Positions 34,665 to 44,900 of a stretch of 64,000 nt of DNA are shown here, piece after piece. The stretch is from positions 1-64,000 of the IMG/VR virus record IMGVR_UViG_3300027541_000218, one strand, 5' to 3'. Position 1 is the stretch's first letter. Each line of letters starts with the position of its first letter. Origin of the DNA: a virus. Made by a program: the position numbers and the translations under genes. The notes beneath the pieces were generated by a model that was given only the letters and a program-made list of their open reading frames with translations, had not been told where the DNA came from and did no database searches.

Positions 34665-36437
34665 TTATATTAGTTTATATTGATTAAGGTAATCCTCAAC
34701 CTCGTCGGGGATTTCCTTAGTATCTAATTCTACCATAGCCCTTTGCTTCTCTGCAAGTCGGGTAGCAGAACTCCATGTATGAACCTCAATCTCAAGATTA
34801 GAGTCCCTACTGGTGTGAGATATTGCTCCAAATACCGCCCCACAAACGGCATCTGCCAAGTCCTTAGATTTTTTTCTTGGGTGATCTACACGATTATTTT
34901 TCATAATCTTTAGTTCACTCATTTCCTCAAGAAGTAAAGGAATCATAGGCATTGCAATTCTTTCTTCATATATCATCATTGCTAGGTCTTCATAATGTTT
35001 TTTAGCAACAGAAACAGTATCAGTTCTCATTCCTACCGCTTTTAACTCCTGCTGAATATCAAATGATTGCCAACGGTCAAAAGAAACTGTACCAATATTA
35101 AATCCTTCTCTGCGTAAATTCATAATCCATTTTTTAACTTCAGATAGGTCTACTGGACCTTCAACCTTTGGTTCCCACCATGCAACTGCGTCCACAACAA
35201 CAATTGGGGCAACCTGTTCGTAATCTTTAATTACCTGAATGTTCACCCAGCGTTCAACATGTGCAATTGCTACTGCACACTTATCGTGCTTTTGTGCAAG
35301 GTCAGCATGAATATAATAAGTTTTTTCTGGATCTGGCTTAAAAGCAGGATCAAACCTCCTGTGAGAATCCAGTGGATTTCTCAATGTCATACATTTTTCT
35401 AACTTCTCTTTTTGTTTGAAGAAAGCATCAGATGAATATGTTGGGGTACATAGGAAACGCATCATGGCATCTCCTAAATCTGTTAAAAATGCAATCTTAA
35501 AATCATCAATCTTTCTAGTAGGATTTACTTCCCATGTAGGTCTTTTAAGGGCAAACATTCTAGGATATTTATAGGATAAAATATGATCTTCTTCCCATAC
35601 TATTTCAAACTCATTGTCTGGTCCTTCTGGTAACTCTTCATTAATAACAAACTTATGTCGTCTTTCTATTACTTCTTTGTCCATGATTACATCGTCATAC
35701 CGTTTTGAAATAAAGTCACCGTTATAGCGGGGGAATGAAAGAAGAACTACCTTTCCTAAATCTGGAAAACGAGAATCTACTGTACCTCTAAATGCTTTGT
35801 ATATATTGTCAGCAGTTTTACCTTGATCGTTTCCTGTTCCTACTTCTGTGGCAAAACCAGAAATTTCATCCAGTACCGCCATGAATAAATTAAGACCTTC
35901 ATGTGATTCACGCTCAGAGTGACCTGAGTAAACAGTAATAGACTTATCAAAACTAATAGAATTTACTTTTGGATCATATTTACCAGCAAACCATGGAGAC
36001 TTTTCAATCTTGGTTTTAAAGCCTTTAAAGAAAACATTTTTAGCCTGCTCTGCGTTAATTGCTACGTTAATAATGTCTATGGCATCTCCACTGGGTTTAC
36101 CGTAATATCTTGCTGGGTCCTTAAGGCATAATAACTTATACACAACGTAAGCACAAGCAACAGTACTAACAAAATCTTTTCCACTGCCTTTGCCAAGTTG
36201 GAGGATAATTTCATTTTTGGTATATTTAGCATAGTGTTTATCTCCTTGCTCTGTACCCATTAGCATTTGTAAATCTTCTTTGCGATATATCTGACTCATT
36301 GCCTCAACAATGTCATACTGGATATTAGACAATGGTGGTTGACCTAAATAATCTAGAGACTCAACAAATGTTTTTACATCTACAGGTGTTTGTTCAAACT
36401 GATTATCCTGTAATGCCTCTAAAAAATCATTGAACAT
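34665..36437 (-). CDS. terL: terminase large subunit (590 aa)
   Basis: Start at ATG 36437, overlapping the small-subunit-like gene. Walker A QLGKGSGKDFVS (near residue 82) and a Walker B region MAVLDEIS (near 190) form the packaging ATPase. The nuclease domain has IHADLAQKHDKC (near 375), VSFDRWQS (near 460) and KDLADAV (near 540), whose Asp residues fit the RNase H-like metal centre. The protein pumps DNA into the procapsid and cuts it. Full length. Confidence 0.93.
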   Translation of the reverse strand: MFNDFLEALQDNQFEQTPVDVKTFVESLDYLGQPPLSNIQYDIVEAMSQIYRKEDLQMLMGTEQGDKHYAKYTKNEIILQLGKGSGKDFVSTVACAYVVYKLLCLKDPARYYGKPSGDAIDIINVAINAEQAKNVFFKGFKTKIEKSPWFAGKYDPKVNSISFDKSITVYSGHSERESHEGLNLFMAVLDEISGFATEVGTGNDQGKTADNIYKAFRGTVDSRFPDLGKVVLLSFPRYNGDFISKRYDDVIMDKEVIERRHKFVINEELPEGPDNEFEIVWEEDHILSYKYPRMFALKRPTWEVNPTRKIDDFKIAFLTDLGDAMMRFLCTPTYSSDAFFKQKEKLEKCMTLRNPLDSHRRFDPAFKPDPEKTYYIHADLAQKHDKCAVAIAHVERWVNIQVIKDYEQVAPIVVVDAVAWWEPKVEGPVDLSEVKKWIMNLRREGFNIGTVSFDRWQSFDIQQELKAVGMRTDTVSVAKKHYEDLAMMIYEERIAMPMIPLLLEEMSELKIMKNNRVDHPRKKSKDLADAVCGAVFGAISHTSRDSNLEIEVHTWSSATRLAEKQRAMVELDTKEIPDEVEDYLNQYKLI

Positions 36438-36963
36438 TGTGGACAACAGTAATCACTTCTCCATCTTTTGCAATTGCAGATAGTCTTTGCATAATAAGAT
36501 CTCTAATTTCTGGATGTTCAGATGCAATGTCTCTTAATATATTCATTAAAACTTCTTGTCTCTTTTCAATCTCAACCATCTCTTCTGCAAGTTCTTTATT
36601 TTCTAACAATCCAGCCTTCTGCAACATATCAATTCTTTTTGCCTCAATATCCATAACAAGTTTAATTGCTGTTGTTTTTGCATTAAGATTGGCTGTGGTG
36701 GTTGCATCTTCAATAACCTCATAAGCCTGCTGAATTAGTTTTGTATAGTGTGCGTCTGCACCAACCAAAGCATCTTTTGCACGAGCACGAATAGCATCAT
36801 TAGCAGATGCCATAACTTTCCACTCATTAAGAAGTTCAACAACTTTTGTTCGTGGCATAGTAAGTTGTTTAGCAATTTTTGTAGGATCATTACCCTTTAA
36901 ATATTCAGTAACAACATTATTCATTTCATCAAGATGTTTAACTAAATCTATTTCAGTTGACAT
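36427..36963 (-). CDS. terS: putative terminase small subunit (178 aa)
   Basis: ATG 36963 has an AAAGGAAAA site. DPTKIAKQLTMPRTKVVELL (near residues 27-46) is a clear helix-turn-helix, followed by a long helical oligomerisation-like region (KTTAIKLVMDIEAKRIDMLQ). Position directly before terL and this domain order fit a DNA-recognising small terminase subunit. Assignment is by context. Confidence 0.65.
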   Translation of the reverse strand: MSTEIDLVKHLDEMNNVVTEYLKGNDPTKIAKQLTMPRTKVVELLNEWKVMASANDAIRARAKDALVGADAHYTKLIQQAYEVIEDATTTANLNAKTTAIKLVMDIEAKRIDMLQKAGLLENKELAEEMVEIEKRQEVLMNILRDIASEHPEIRDLIMQRLSAIAKDGEVITVVHNVQ

Positions 36964-37291
36964 TATCTTTTCCTTTAGCAATTTTAAGCAAGACTAGGTA
37001 TCCAATAAGATCATCAATATCATTGTCACCTGGATAATCTGTACCCTTCATAAGTCTATTTAGTTTATCATCAATACGGACATGAAGTTGCTCTCTTGGT
37101 CCTGCCTTTGAAAATATGCGAACAGGATCCAGTGCTGAATTACCATAAGCAATATTCTTCTTAACAAGCATATGTGCAATTTCGTGGCAAGTTTCCCAAA
37201 TTTCTTTACCCGCCTCTGTACCTACGGTTAAAAGATATAGGTCTTCACACCTAAAATCTTCTACATCTGGAAATACTGGATTAAGACTCAT
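36953..37291 (-). CDS. DUF1599/Nmad1-like protein (112 aa)
   Basis: KKNIAYGNSALDPVRIFSKA (near residues 44-63), then LHVRIDDKLNRLMKGTDYPG and DNDIDDLIGYLVLLKIAKG, follow the K..YG ... R..DK..R ... DD..D..GY pattern. This matches the nucleotide-modification-associated (DUF1599-type) all-alpha family. These are thought to bind or hydrolyse modified nucleotides. Very common next to terminase in actinophages. Confidence 0.6.
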   Translation of the reverse strand: MSLNPVFPDVEDFRCEDLYLLTVGTEAGKEIWETCHEIAHMLVKKNIAYGNSALDPVRIFSKAGPREQLHVRIDDKLNRLMKGTDYPGDNDIDDLIGYLVLLKIAKGKDNVN

Positions 37292-38051
37292 TGGTTCCCC
37301 CTACAACATTCTTTTTAATTTCTGTTAATATTGTATCAGCAAGGCGTGACTGCTTAAATTTATTGTATCGTTCGGCAAGTGGTTTAATTGGTCCAAACAA
37401 AACTTTATAAGCAATACAATGATCTATATATCCCCATAAATCATCATTTAAATTAAACCTATGTAACCTAATTTCTTTGTCTGTATTAAATTTAACATAA
37501 ACAAGTGGTTCATTTTCTTTTAATTCAAAGGTACCTTTTTTATCCCACATTTGCATTTCCATAGTATATGGTCTAAACCACTGCCCAATATCAAACTCAC
37601 CTGGAACTGGGGTACCATATTTAGTATATTCTGGCTTACTAAAAGTTGGATTTGTAAAGGTAGTAAGTAGTGGTTGGTCAGCAAATAAAACATAAGAAAG
37701 AGCAATCCTAATTAAAGGACCAGTAGTTATACTTGGTTCCCTATTAACAAATGAATGTAAAAATTCTTCTGTAAGAGGAGTAATAATATTATTGTTACCG
37801 CTAAAATCATATTCATATTTACAGTTAATTACATTTTTAAATACGTAGGTTTTTTTAAACAAATCTTTTGTTGCTGGACAAACTAAAAAAGAATCTGTTT
37901 TAGCAGCAAGATTTCTGCTTTTGGTTAAATCAGTATATAGATTAACTGGATCTGGATAAAGCATAGACCAGTCCTCTGGATTTTCAAATGTCTTTTTATA
38001 TCCTGGCGCCCAGTAAACATTAATTATATCTTTATCTTTTTTATTTTTCAT
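37281..38051 (-). CDS. uncharacterised phage protein (256 aa)
   Basis: The start (INVYWAPGYKKTFENPEDWS and LYPDPVNLYTDLTKSRN) and the end (WDKKGTFELKENEPLVYVKF, then RLHRFNL) resemble a family seen in marine and freshwater phages. Its function is not known to me. Soluble, mixed alpha/beta, with Trp-rich N-terminus. It is distinct from the 10655/21545 pair. Overlaps neighbours by 11 and 3 nt. Confidence 0.6.
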   Translation of the reverse strand: MKNKKDKDIINVYWAPGYKKTFENPEDWSMLYPDPVNLYTDLTKSRNLAAKTDSFLVCPATKDLFKKTYVFKNVINCKYEYDFSGNNNIITPLTEEFLHSFVNREPSITTGPLIRIALSYVLFADQPLLTTFTNPTFSKPEYTKYGTPVPGEFDIGQWFRPYTMEMQMWDKKGTFELKENEPLVYVKFNTDKEIRLHRFNLNDDLWGYIDHCIAYKVLFGPIKPLAERYNKFKQSRLADTILTEIKKNVVGGTNES

Positions 38052-38203
38052 CGCTTTGACTTTCTTAATCCAAATTTAGCAAGGTACACATAGATGGTTT
38101 CCACGCTTACCCCACACTCCTTAGCAATATCTTCTGGAGATTTTTTATCTAAAGTATAACGCTTACGAAGCCAAATCTCATTTGTATATAGTTTACCAGC
38201 CAT
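38048..38203 (-). CDS. small HTH DNA-binding protein (51 aa)
   Basis: KSPEDIAKECGVSVETIYVY (residues 21-40) is a textbook helix-turn-helix, flanked by basic residues (LRKRYTLDKK and FGLRKSKR). Probably a small repressor or a resolvase-type DNA-binding partner. The stop overlaps the next ATG (ATGA). Confidence 0.7.
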   Translation of the reverse strand: MAGKLYTNEIWLRKRYTLDKKSPEDIAKECGVSVETIYVYLAKFGLRKSKR

Positions 38204-38207
38204 GATG

Positions 38208-38798
38208 TTATTTGTCAACTCCTATAGCCTTGTCCCAGTTATGGATAGCCCAATGTCCAATACCACAGGCATCTGCTACATCATTATCATCTATCGATCT
38301 ATCATAGTTTATATTAATAAACTTAATAGTTCTTTGTTTACGAATACCACGTTCATATCCTTTATACCATGCTTGAGATTTTCCAGGATTTTGACTTCTA
38401 ACAAGCAACTGTTCTTCTTTGGTTAATTTCTTATTGCCTATATAGTTTTGCCATGTTATAGGTGATACCTTGCCTATTACCTTTGTACCGCTTTGACCAG
38501 CAGCACCTAAGATAGCCCCTTGCACTAAAGCAAGATCTGCAGCAGTCTTTGGACTATTCATAAACACTGTATGCTCAATTACGATTGCTTCAAAACCACC
38601 ATAATAATCAAAAAATGCCTTAGTCTTTTGACCAGCGTCCATTACCTTTTCATAAATATTAGAACCTTCAAAATTAATTTTGCCTACTGTTCCTAAATCA
38701 TTTTTAAATTTGCCTGAATCTGTAGTAAATAAAGCAAAGGCAAGACTATTGGTGCTGGCATCAATAGCACATAATACTTTTGGTTTAGTCTTGCTCAT
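38208..38798 (-). CDS. RuvC-like Holliday junction resolvase (196 aa)
   Basis: Start at ATG 38798. The RNase H-fold acidic residues are visible: Asp in VLCAIDASTNSLAFAL (near 11), Glu in AIVIEHTVF (near 70), and DDNDVADA near the C-terminus. It should cleave branched DNA before packaging or during recombination. RecA and a Cas4-like nuclease are encoded just upstream in the operon. Length is typical for phage RuvC homologues. Confidence 0.85.
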   Translation of the reverse strand: MSKTKPKVLCAIDASTNSLAFALFTTDSGKFKNDLGTVGKINFEGSNIYEKVMDAGQKTKAFFDYYGGFEAIVIEHTVFMNSPKTAADLALVQGAILGAAGQSGTKVIGKVSPITWQNYIGNKKLTKEEQLLVRSQNPGKSQAWYKGYERGIRKQRTIKFININYDRSIDDNDVADACGIGHWAIHNWDKAIGVDK

Positions 38799-39081
38799 AA
38801 TCAAAATACCCCTTAAGTTCTTTTAACATTTTATCTACTGCTTTTTTACTAACATTACAGTTAGAGCAAAATCCAGAATCATTGTAGATAGAAAGTTTTA
38901 CTCCACATCCACCAAGACACTTTCTATCTTTACCTTTTCGTTTTTGTCTGCGTGTTAATTGATATCTTTCAGCAATCTTTTCTTTTGTAGCCTCATCTCT
39001 ACAAAATTCGCTGCAATATATCTGATAACTTACTTTTGGTTCAAAGTATGTATTACAGTCAAAACGACTACAAAGTTTCAC
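38785..39081 (-). CDS. double zinc-ribbon protein (98 aa)
   Basis: MKLCSRFDCNTYFEPKVSYQ with YCSEFCRDEA forms one four-Cys site, and CLGGCGVKLSIY with FCSNCNVS a second. A basic linker RRQKRKGKDRK lies between. Likely binds nucleic acid and perhaps partners the adjacent resolvase and nuclease. Overlaps both neighbours. Confidence 0.65.
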   Translation of the reverse strand: MKLCSRFDCNTYFEPKVSYQIYCSEFCRDEATKEKIAERYQLTRRQKRKGKDRKCLGGCGVKLSIYNDSGFCSNCNVSKKAVDKMLKELKGYFDYEQD

Positions 39082-39856
39082 TCAATTCCTCCAGAGAAGC
39101 AATCTTTATTACTCCTGGTTCGGCTTTTGCACAGTCAGCCTGTAGCGGACAGTGCTTACAGATCTTAGCATTTGATCTATAATTTTTCATAGGAAGTTGC
39201 TTATCTTCCCAAGCCTTACGAACTTGTCGCATCCATTCAAACGCATTGTCAATCCATTGAATGTAATTATCATTAATGTTTACTGGTATTGCTAACAACT
39301 CATGATTATTTTTATTTTCATAAACAATAACACCCTTAGCCTTCTTAAGAACTTTCATATATATTAATGTTTGAATAATATGACCAGTCTTAGCCTTACC
39401 AGTTTTCTTACGATATTCAAATACTTGTTCGTTGGTAGTCTTTACTTCAACTACAACCTCATCATCTTTCCAGTTAACTAGCCCATCAACCTTGCCATAG
39501 ATTGGTGGATCTTCATGCTTTAGTTCAAACTCATAGTCAATAAGAATTCCTGAGTTTTTAAATGCTGTTCCCAAAATTCTTTCATGCGAGAGCGTACCAT
39601 TATCCATATTTGCAACATCATATGGACTAGCGTTATCTTCAAAGTTAGCCCCCTCAAATGCTAGATACCAGTATCTTGGACATTCTCCTTCACCATAGGC
39701 AATCTTTGAAGGGCTGAACATCTTCTTTTTTTGAAACTTAGTACCACGTTCTGATACATATCCGCTTTCTACAGTTTTGATAAAGTCTGCTGCACCAAAT
39801 TCATCATTTTCTTCTGTAGGCTTAAGCATTATCTGCTTTAGTAAATTTTTAGTCAT
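39068..39856 (-). CDS. Cas4/RecB-like PD-(D/E)XK exonuclease with Fe-S cysteines (262 aa)
   Basis: ECPRYWYLAFEG (near residues 53-64) supplies the first Cys; ICKHCPLQADC near the C-terminus supplies three more, the Cas4/AddB-type 4Fe-4S arrangement. The nuclease core has YGKVDGLVNW (Asp) and VVVEVKTTNEQVF (the E-x-K motif), followed by a GHIIQTLIYMKV Q-Y helix. No CRISPR genes are near, so it probably processes DNA ends in recombination. Another candidate client of the phage Fe-S carrier. Confidence 0.88.
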   Translation of the reverse strand: MTKNLLKQIMLKPTEENDEFGAADFIKTVESGYVSERGTKFQKKKMFSPSKIAYGEGECPRYWYLAFEGANFEDNASPYDVANMDNGTLSHERILGTAFKNSGILIDYEFELKHEDPPIYGKVDGLVNWKDDEVVVEVKTTNEQVFEYRKKTGKAKTGHIIQTLIYMKVLKKAKGVIVYENKNNHELLAIPVNINDNYIQWIDNAFEWMRQVRKAWEDKQLPMKNYRSNAKICKHCPLQADCAKAEPGVIKIASLEELSETL

Positions 39857-39890
39857 TTGTCCGTTTTATCCTTTTTATCTATTATATCAG

Positions 39891-40208
39891 TTATCGCATT
39901 ATGTACTTAAGCGCTGAAACTAAATTGTTGATTGCCTCTGCTGCAGTATAGTAAATATTTTTCTTTGATCTATCACTTTTATCAACATTGGTTAACCATG
40001 TTGCTTTAAATGACATTTTGGCTGCTATAGCCTGTAATCTTACAATTTCAAGACTTGCTACTTGTGGAGGAATATCTGGTTTAATAATTAACTTAGCAAT
40101 CATTGTAAGTGCTGTAGTCAATTCCTCATCTTTCATAAATTCTGCAATCTCAGATAGCCCATTGACCATCTCAAGCGTTGTCTGTTGTGGCTGTGCTTGT
40201 TCCGCCAT
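39891..40208 (-). CDS. hypothetical helical protein (105 aa)
   Basis: ATG 40208 overlaps the upstream gene by 38 nt. Predicted all-alpha: LEMVNGLSEIAEFMKDEELT and AASLEIVRLQAIAAKMSFKA-like helices, with a KSDRSKKNIYYTAAEAINN segment. Probably a small DNA-metabolism accessory, unidentified. Confidence 0.6.
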   Translation of the reverse strand: MAEQAQPQQTTLEMVNGLSEIAEFMKDEELTTALTMIAKLIIKPDIPPQVASLEIVRLQAIAAKMSFKATWLTNVDKSDRSKKNIYYTAAEAINNLVSALKYIMR

Positions 40209-40500
40209 GATTTGCCTCCCATGTTAATTGATCTAATAAGTCAAACTCTATAATTGCTAAACGAGTCTTTTTATTACCTTCACCAAGTATTACTACAATA
40301 GCAGGAGATTTATCTGTGCCAGATTTTATAGAATCTGTTACAGCCTTAGCCCAAACATCTTGATTCAATGTAAATGATTTAGCAGACTCTTTAAAATCAA
40401 CCACAAAGTCTCTCCAGGTAGCATCACCTTTTTGAGTATTTCTACCTGAATTTTTGTGCTGTTTGGCACCTATTCTTTTACTCTCGTTCTTTTCGCTCAT
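40171..40500 (-). CDS. hypothetical protein (109 aa)
   Basis: A basic N-terminus (KNESKRIGAKQHKNSGRNTQ) is followed by a mixed domain with PAIVVILGEGNKKTRLAIIE, which resembles a Holliday-resolvase-like or PDDEXK-minimal strand pair. Catalytic residues are not obvious. It lies between recA and the Cas4-like gene in a recombination operon. Confidence 0.55.
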   Translation of the reverse strand: MSEKNESKRIGAKQHKNSGRNTQKGDATWRDFVVDFKESAKSFTLNQDVWAKAVTDSIKSGTDKSPAIVVILGEGNKKTRLAIIEFDLLDQLTWEANHGGTSTATTDNA

Positions 40501-40672
40501 AATCCTTTTTTGTTTTCTTTTGTGGTATTAAATTAACTTTTGATAAATGCTTTTTACTACACATCCAAGTTGCATCCCCTGTTTCAATCCATAGTCTTAA
40601 AGAAGTGGCTTCTTCTCCACATTCCTTACATGGAAACTTGCCAGAGTAAGTAGAGAATCTACTATCCGCCAT
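40478..40672 (-). CDS. small zinc-finger protein (64 aa)
   Basis: FPCKECGEEATSLRLWIETG and WMCSKKHL give C-x2-C and C-x4-H ligands of one zinc site. A basic C-terminus (KKTKKDYERKERE) suggests nucleic-acid contact. It overlaps the end of recA by 11 nt. Confidence 0.65.
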   Translation of the reverse strand: MADSRFSTYSGKFPCKECGEEATSLRLWIETGDATWMCSKKHLSKVNLIPQKKTKKDYERKERE

Positions 40673-41681
40673 TAGATAATTTGGTCTTTAAAGTTTCTTG
40701 CAAGTCCAAATCCTCTCTTACTCTATTGATAAATCCTTCACGACCCTGTACCTTTGTGCCATCTTCTAATTGATACCATGCTCCAGTTCTTGTAACAAGA
40801 CCTGCTAATTCTGCAGTATCAACAAGATCACCAATAGAATCAATACCTACTTGGTCTCCTCTAAAATAAAAATCATATTCACCTGATTGAAATGCTGGAG
40901 AAGTTTTAGAGAACTGTAGTTCCCATCTAACCTTTCTACCAATCTTTTCTTCAATTAACTTATCGCCAACATGGATCTTACCTTTGATAGCCTGATTATC
41001 TGACTCAGATGAAAATAATTTAATAACTGTAGATGAATAAAATTTAGTAGCCTGACCACCAGTAGGTTGCTGACTGGTGTACATAGCACTAATATTATTA
41101 CGAGATTGGCTGATAAGAACAAGCATAGTTGGCTTAACTTTGTTATTTGCATAATTAAGCATTTTCCAAGCATTGCTAAAATCTCTAGACTCTGCACCAA
41201 TCTGCTTTGTATTTTCTAATTGTTTAAGTTCATCTGAATCTTTTTCAAAATAAATTGCTGGCAATAGGGATGTAATTGAGTCTACTACAATCATGTCTAC
41301 CCCTGCTTCCATTAGATTTACCCCAACATCTACCATCTCATTAATAGTACGAGCCTTTGATACTATAAGTTTACTTGTATCAACCCCCATATGCTCTGCC
41401 CATTTTTTATCGTATGACATTTCTGCATCAATCCAAGCACATACTTTTCCTTCTTTTTGTGCTAGTCCAATCATCTGAAGACATAAAGATGATTTAGCAG
41501 ATGACTTAGAACCCCATATAAGTACCTGACGACCATATGGAAGTCCACCATTTAGTGCACGGTTTAATCCAAAACTTGGGGTAGCAGCATATTCAGTATC
41601 TGGAACAGAATCTCCAGACATAATTGCTTTACGTAGTTTTGGATCTAGTTGAGATAAAACATCTTCAATTGTCATTGTCAT
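40662..41681 (-). CDS. recA: RecA recombinase (339 aa)
   Basis: The RecA core is clear: IWGSKSSAKSSLCLQ (P-loop, residues ~56-70), CAWIDAEMSYD (near 81), MIVVDSITSLLP (Walker B, near 130) and ISQSRNN with PTGGQATKFY (loop 2, near 205-225). Odd point: the P-loop reads AKS where most RecA proteins have GKT, so ATP handling may differ. It drives strand exchange and recombination-dependent replication. ATG overlaps the MazG stop. Confidence 0.93.
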   Translation of the reverse strand: MTMTIEDVLSQLDPKLRKAIMSGDSVPDTEYAATPSFGLNRALNGGLPYGRQVLIWGSKSSAKSSLCLQMIGLAQKEGKVCAWIDAEMSYDKKWAEHMGVDTSKLIVSKARTINEMVDVGVNLMEAGVDMIVVDSITSLLPAIYFEKDSDELKQLENTKQIGAESRDFSNAWKMLNYANNKVKPTMLVLISQSRNNISAMYTSQQPTGGQATKFYSSTVIKLFSSESDNQAIKGKIHVGDKLIEEKIGRKVRWELQFSKTSPAFQSGEYDFYFRGDQVGIDSIGDLVDTAELAGLVTRTGAWYQLEDGTKVQGREGFINRVREDLDLQETLKTKLSNGG

Positions 41682-41998
41682 TAGAATCTTACCCCATGCT
41701 TCTTTGGTCTATGAGAGTTTTTTTCCATCTTTTCTTTTACAGCATAATCAAGAGATTTTACAACATATCCTGCTTTTGCAATACCAGCATAAAGATCAAG
41801 TGTACGAATAATAATATCTGCAAACTCGTCTGATATTTCATCTGGATGCATATCTTTACGAAGTGCTTCCATAGCCTCAGATACTTCTGAGACAATCATC
41901 ATCATCTGCTTTGCTATAAATATAGGGTCTACAGTCTTATCCCAAAATCCTTTATCTACCGCATTTTTATGTATTTCTTCTGCTATTTCATCAAACAT
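41681..41998 (-). CDS. MazG-like nucleotide pyrophosphohydrolase (105 aa)
   Basis: MIVSEVSEAMEALRKD (near residues 34-49) and ISDEFADIIIRTLDL (near 55-69) give the E-x2-E and D/E-x3-D metal sites of all-alpha NTP pyrophosphatases. Phage MazG proteins hydrolyse dNTPs or ppGpp-like nucleotides to sustain metabolism in infected cells. Single-domain length. Overlaps the polymerase start region by 8 nt. Confidence 0.85.
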   Translation of the reverse strand: MFDEIAEEIHKNAVDKGFWDKTVDPIFIAKQMMMIVSEVSEAMEALRKDMHPDEISDEFADIIIRTLDLYAGIAKAGYVVKSLDYAVKEKMEKNSHRPKKHGVRF

Positions 41999-44900
41999 TT
42001 ACTACATCCTCCATTATCACTGTTCCATCTTTTGTTTTACCAAATTTAAATTTATATATGTTGCCTGCTTCAATATTCATATATGCTCTAGCAAAAGCGG
42101 TTGGAAACACAGTTACAGCATGTAGTTCTCTGCCAGCATCTGCTAATGTAAGAGATGCCATCTTTTTGCCAGTTTTTGTTACTCTAGGTTTAAAAGATAC
42201 TACAAACATTTCATCATCTTTAAATGGAAGCATTTTATAATTTAAAAACTTAATAAATGCATCTTTAGAATCTTTTATTTCATCAGCAGGAACTGCAGAT
42301 ACAATCCTGTTATCATTTGCAAGAATAATATAAGTACGACCAGCCTCAATAGAGGTATTTTCTTCATCAAATATACCCACGCTTCCTGTCTTATCTAGCA
42401 ACTCTACCCTTGACCATCCTTTTGATCTCTTAATTGATTTTACCATACCCATCAAAATGAATGCGCCCTTTTCTTCATATTCTTCAATATCATTTATATA
42501 TGCATAATAATGTTGTGGTACTGGCATATTAAATTCAGGGAGGTTAAGATACTCATATAAGTTTTCTTTAACCTTTTCTGCATCTGCTGGATTATCTGGG
42601 AATGTAAGTGCGCCAATAGCATTCATTGCTTGTAGTGCACGAGAATTTACTCCATTGCCTTTAGTAAATGTAAACTCTTCTACTTCTTTGAAAGAAGCAA
42701 ATGGTCTAGCAGCAATATAACGATCAGCAATGGTATCAGAAATAAACTTAATAGCGGAGAGTCCAAACCTGATGCCTTTACCTTCAATTTTAAAATCTTT
42801 ATCCGAATCATTAATATGAGGCAATTTAATTGGAATGCCCATTCTTTTCGCTTCAATCAAATACTCCGTTCTAGTATCTTTATCTTTTTCATTCTTAAGA
42901 AGAGCAAACATAAACTCTAGCGGATAGTGGTATTTGAGCCACGCCGTCCAATACGAGAGAGTACTGTAAGCAACGGCATGTGATTTGTTAAATGAGTAAC
43001 CCGCATGAGCCTCAAAGTCATGCCATAGATCAAGCGCATCATTAGGAGCAATATACTGAGAGGCACCCTTAATAAACTTGTCTTTGAATACATCAAACTC
43101 TTTAGCATCTTTTTTCTTTCCAATGATTTTTCTAACTTTATCTGCTTCCGACATGGACATACCGCCAAGGTGTACGCATGTTTGCATAACTTGTTCCTGG
43201 TAAAGAACGCAACCATAAGTGTCCTCCGTAAATGGTTTCATGATTTGGTGCTTATAATTAATATTTTGACGACCATGCTTACGAGCAATATAGTCTTTAC
43301 CAATTGTATTCATAGCACCAGGACGAACTAGAGCATTTGATGCAGCCAATTCATCAAGATTTTTTACCCCCATTTTAACAAGCAAGTTAGTATATGGGGT
43401 TGCTTCACATTGAAATACACCTTTAGTATATCCATCTGAAAGCATTTGATAAACATTTTTGTCTTTCATATCAATACTTAATAGATCAATTTTTTTATCA
43501 TGTCTTTGTTCAATAATGTCTAATGTGTCTTTAAGAACGCTCAAAGTCTTTAAACCAAGAGCATCAATTTTAATTAGACCAATCTTCTCAGCCTCTTCCA
43601 TATCGACTGCAACAACTGGAATCCTATCGTCACTTCCAGTAGAACTGCGAGTCTCCATCGGCGCATACCTAAAGATTGGATCTTTACTAGTAACAACTCC
43701 TGCAGCGTGAATACCAGTACCCCTAATTCGACCACGTAACTGTTCTCCATAAATTTCTACCTCTGGATATTTCTCTCTGAACCAAGCAGAGTTTTTAGAA
43801 GTACAGTAGTCATCCCATGTATCTACTGTCTTCAATACTTTATTCACATCTGGCAATGGTATATTTAACGCTCTTGCAACATCTCTAACAACACCCTTGT
43901 CTTTAAATTGTAAGAATGTAGCAATAGAAGCAACATGTCTATATTGTCTTACTAAATAATCTTTTACTTCATCACGACGAGAATCTTGAATATCTGTATC
44001 AATATCAGGAAAATCATTACGCTCAGGATTAATAAAGCGAAAGAACAAAAGTCCATGCTCAATTGGATCAATATCAGTAATACCTAAAGTATAACAAAGA
44101 AGTGAGCCTGCGGATGATCCACGACCTGGACCAACCATAATTCCTTCTTTCTTTGCCCAGTTAAGCATGTTACGAACAACTAGAAAATATGGTGCAAACT
44201 TTTTATCACGAATAATTTCTAACTCTTCCATTAATCTATTATCATATATGTCATTACCAAGCCAATTAGAGTTTAGCCTTTTTTCTTCTAATCCTGCAAA
44301 TGCTAAGTTTGCTAACTCTTGGTCTGGATTTCTATATTGAACTGGAAGCAGATTCATGCCAGACTTAATATCGTATTCTTCAACTTTGTTTGCAATCTCT
44401 ATAGTATGATCATAAATATCAGTGCGTGTAATACCGTGAGATTCCATGGCACTTTTCATTTCGTCAAATGATAAAAGATGAATATCAAACGATCTAAATG
44501 ACATTTGTCTATCTGCACCATAAAGGTAATCTAATCTATCCATCATATCTTTATGCTTTTTAGATTTATCATATGTTGCGTCTTTTTGTAATTTAGCATG
44601 GGTATTTAAAATTAGCATCATTTCTTGAATAACCTTTTGGTCTTCATTAGAATGGTGGCAGTCTGGCGTTACTACAAGTTTTACATTAAGAGAATCTGCA
44701 ATATCACAAATAGTTTTATTTACCTCTGGAGGATTATGTGGCATAATTTCTACATAATAATCATCGCCAAACTCATCAGCAAACCACTGTATATACTTCT
44801 TTGCTACTGCTAGTTCTCCAAGTTCTACCGCTTTTGCTACCCAACCACTCAGACATGCTGATGTAACAATTAAACCTTCTTTATATTTTTTTAATGTGTC

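Noticed and set aside
33571-34683. Long plus-strand frames opposite the S-layer-like gene
   Set aside because: They are mirror images of a repetitive GC-richer gene; products are Ala/Val/Ser low complexity.
39068-39856. Cas4-like nuclease as evidence of a CRISPR system
   Set aside because: No Cas1, Cas2, effector or repeat array is present; free-standing Cas4-like nucleases are common phage recombination genes.
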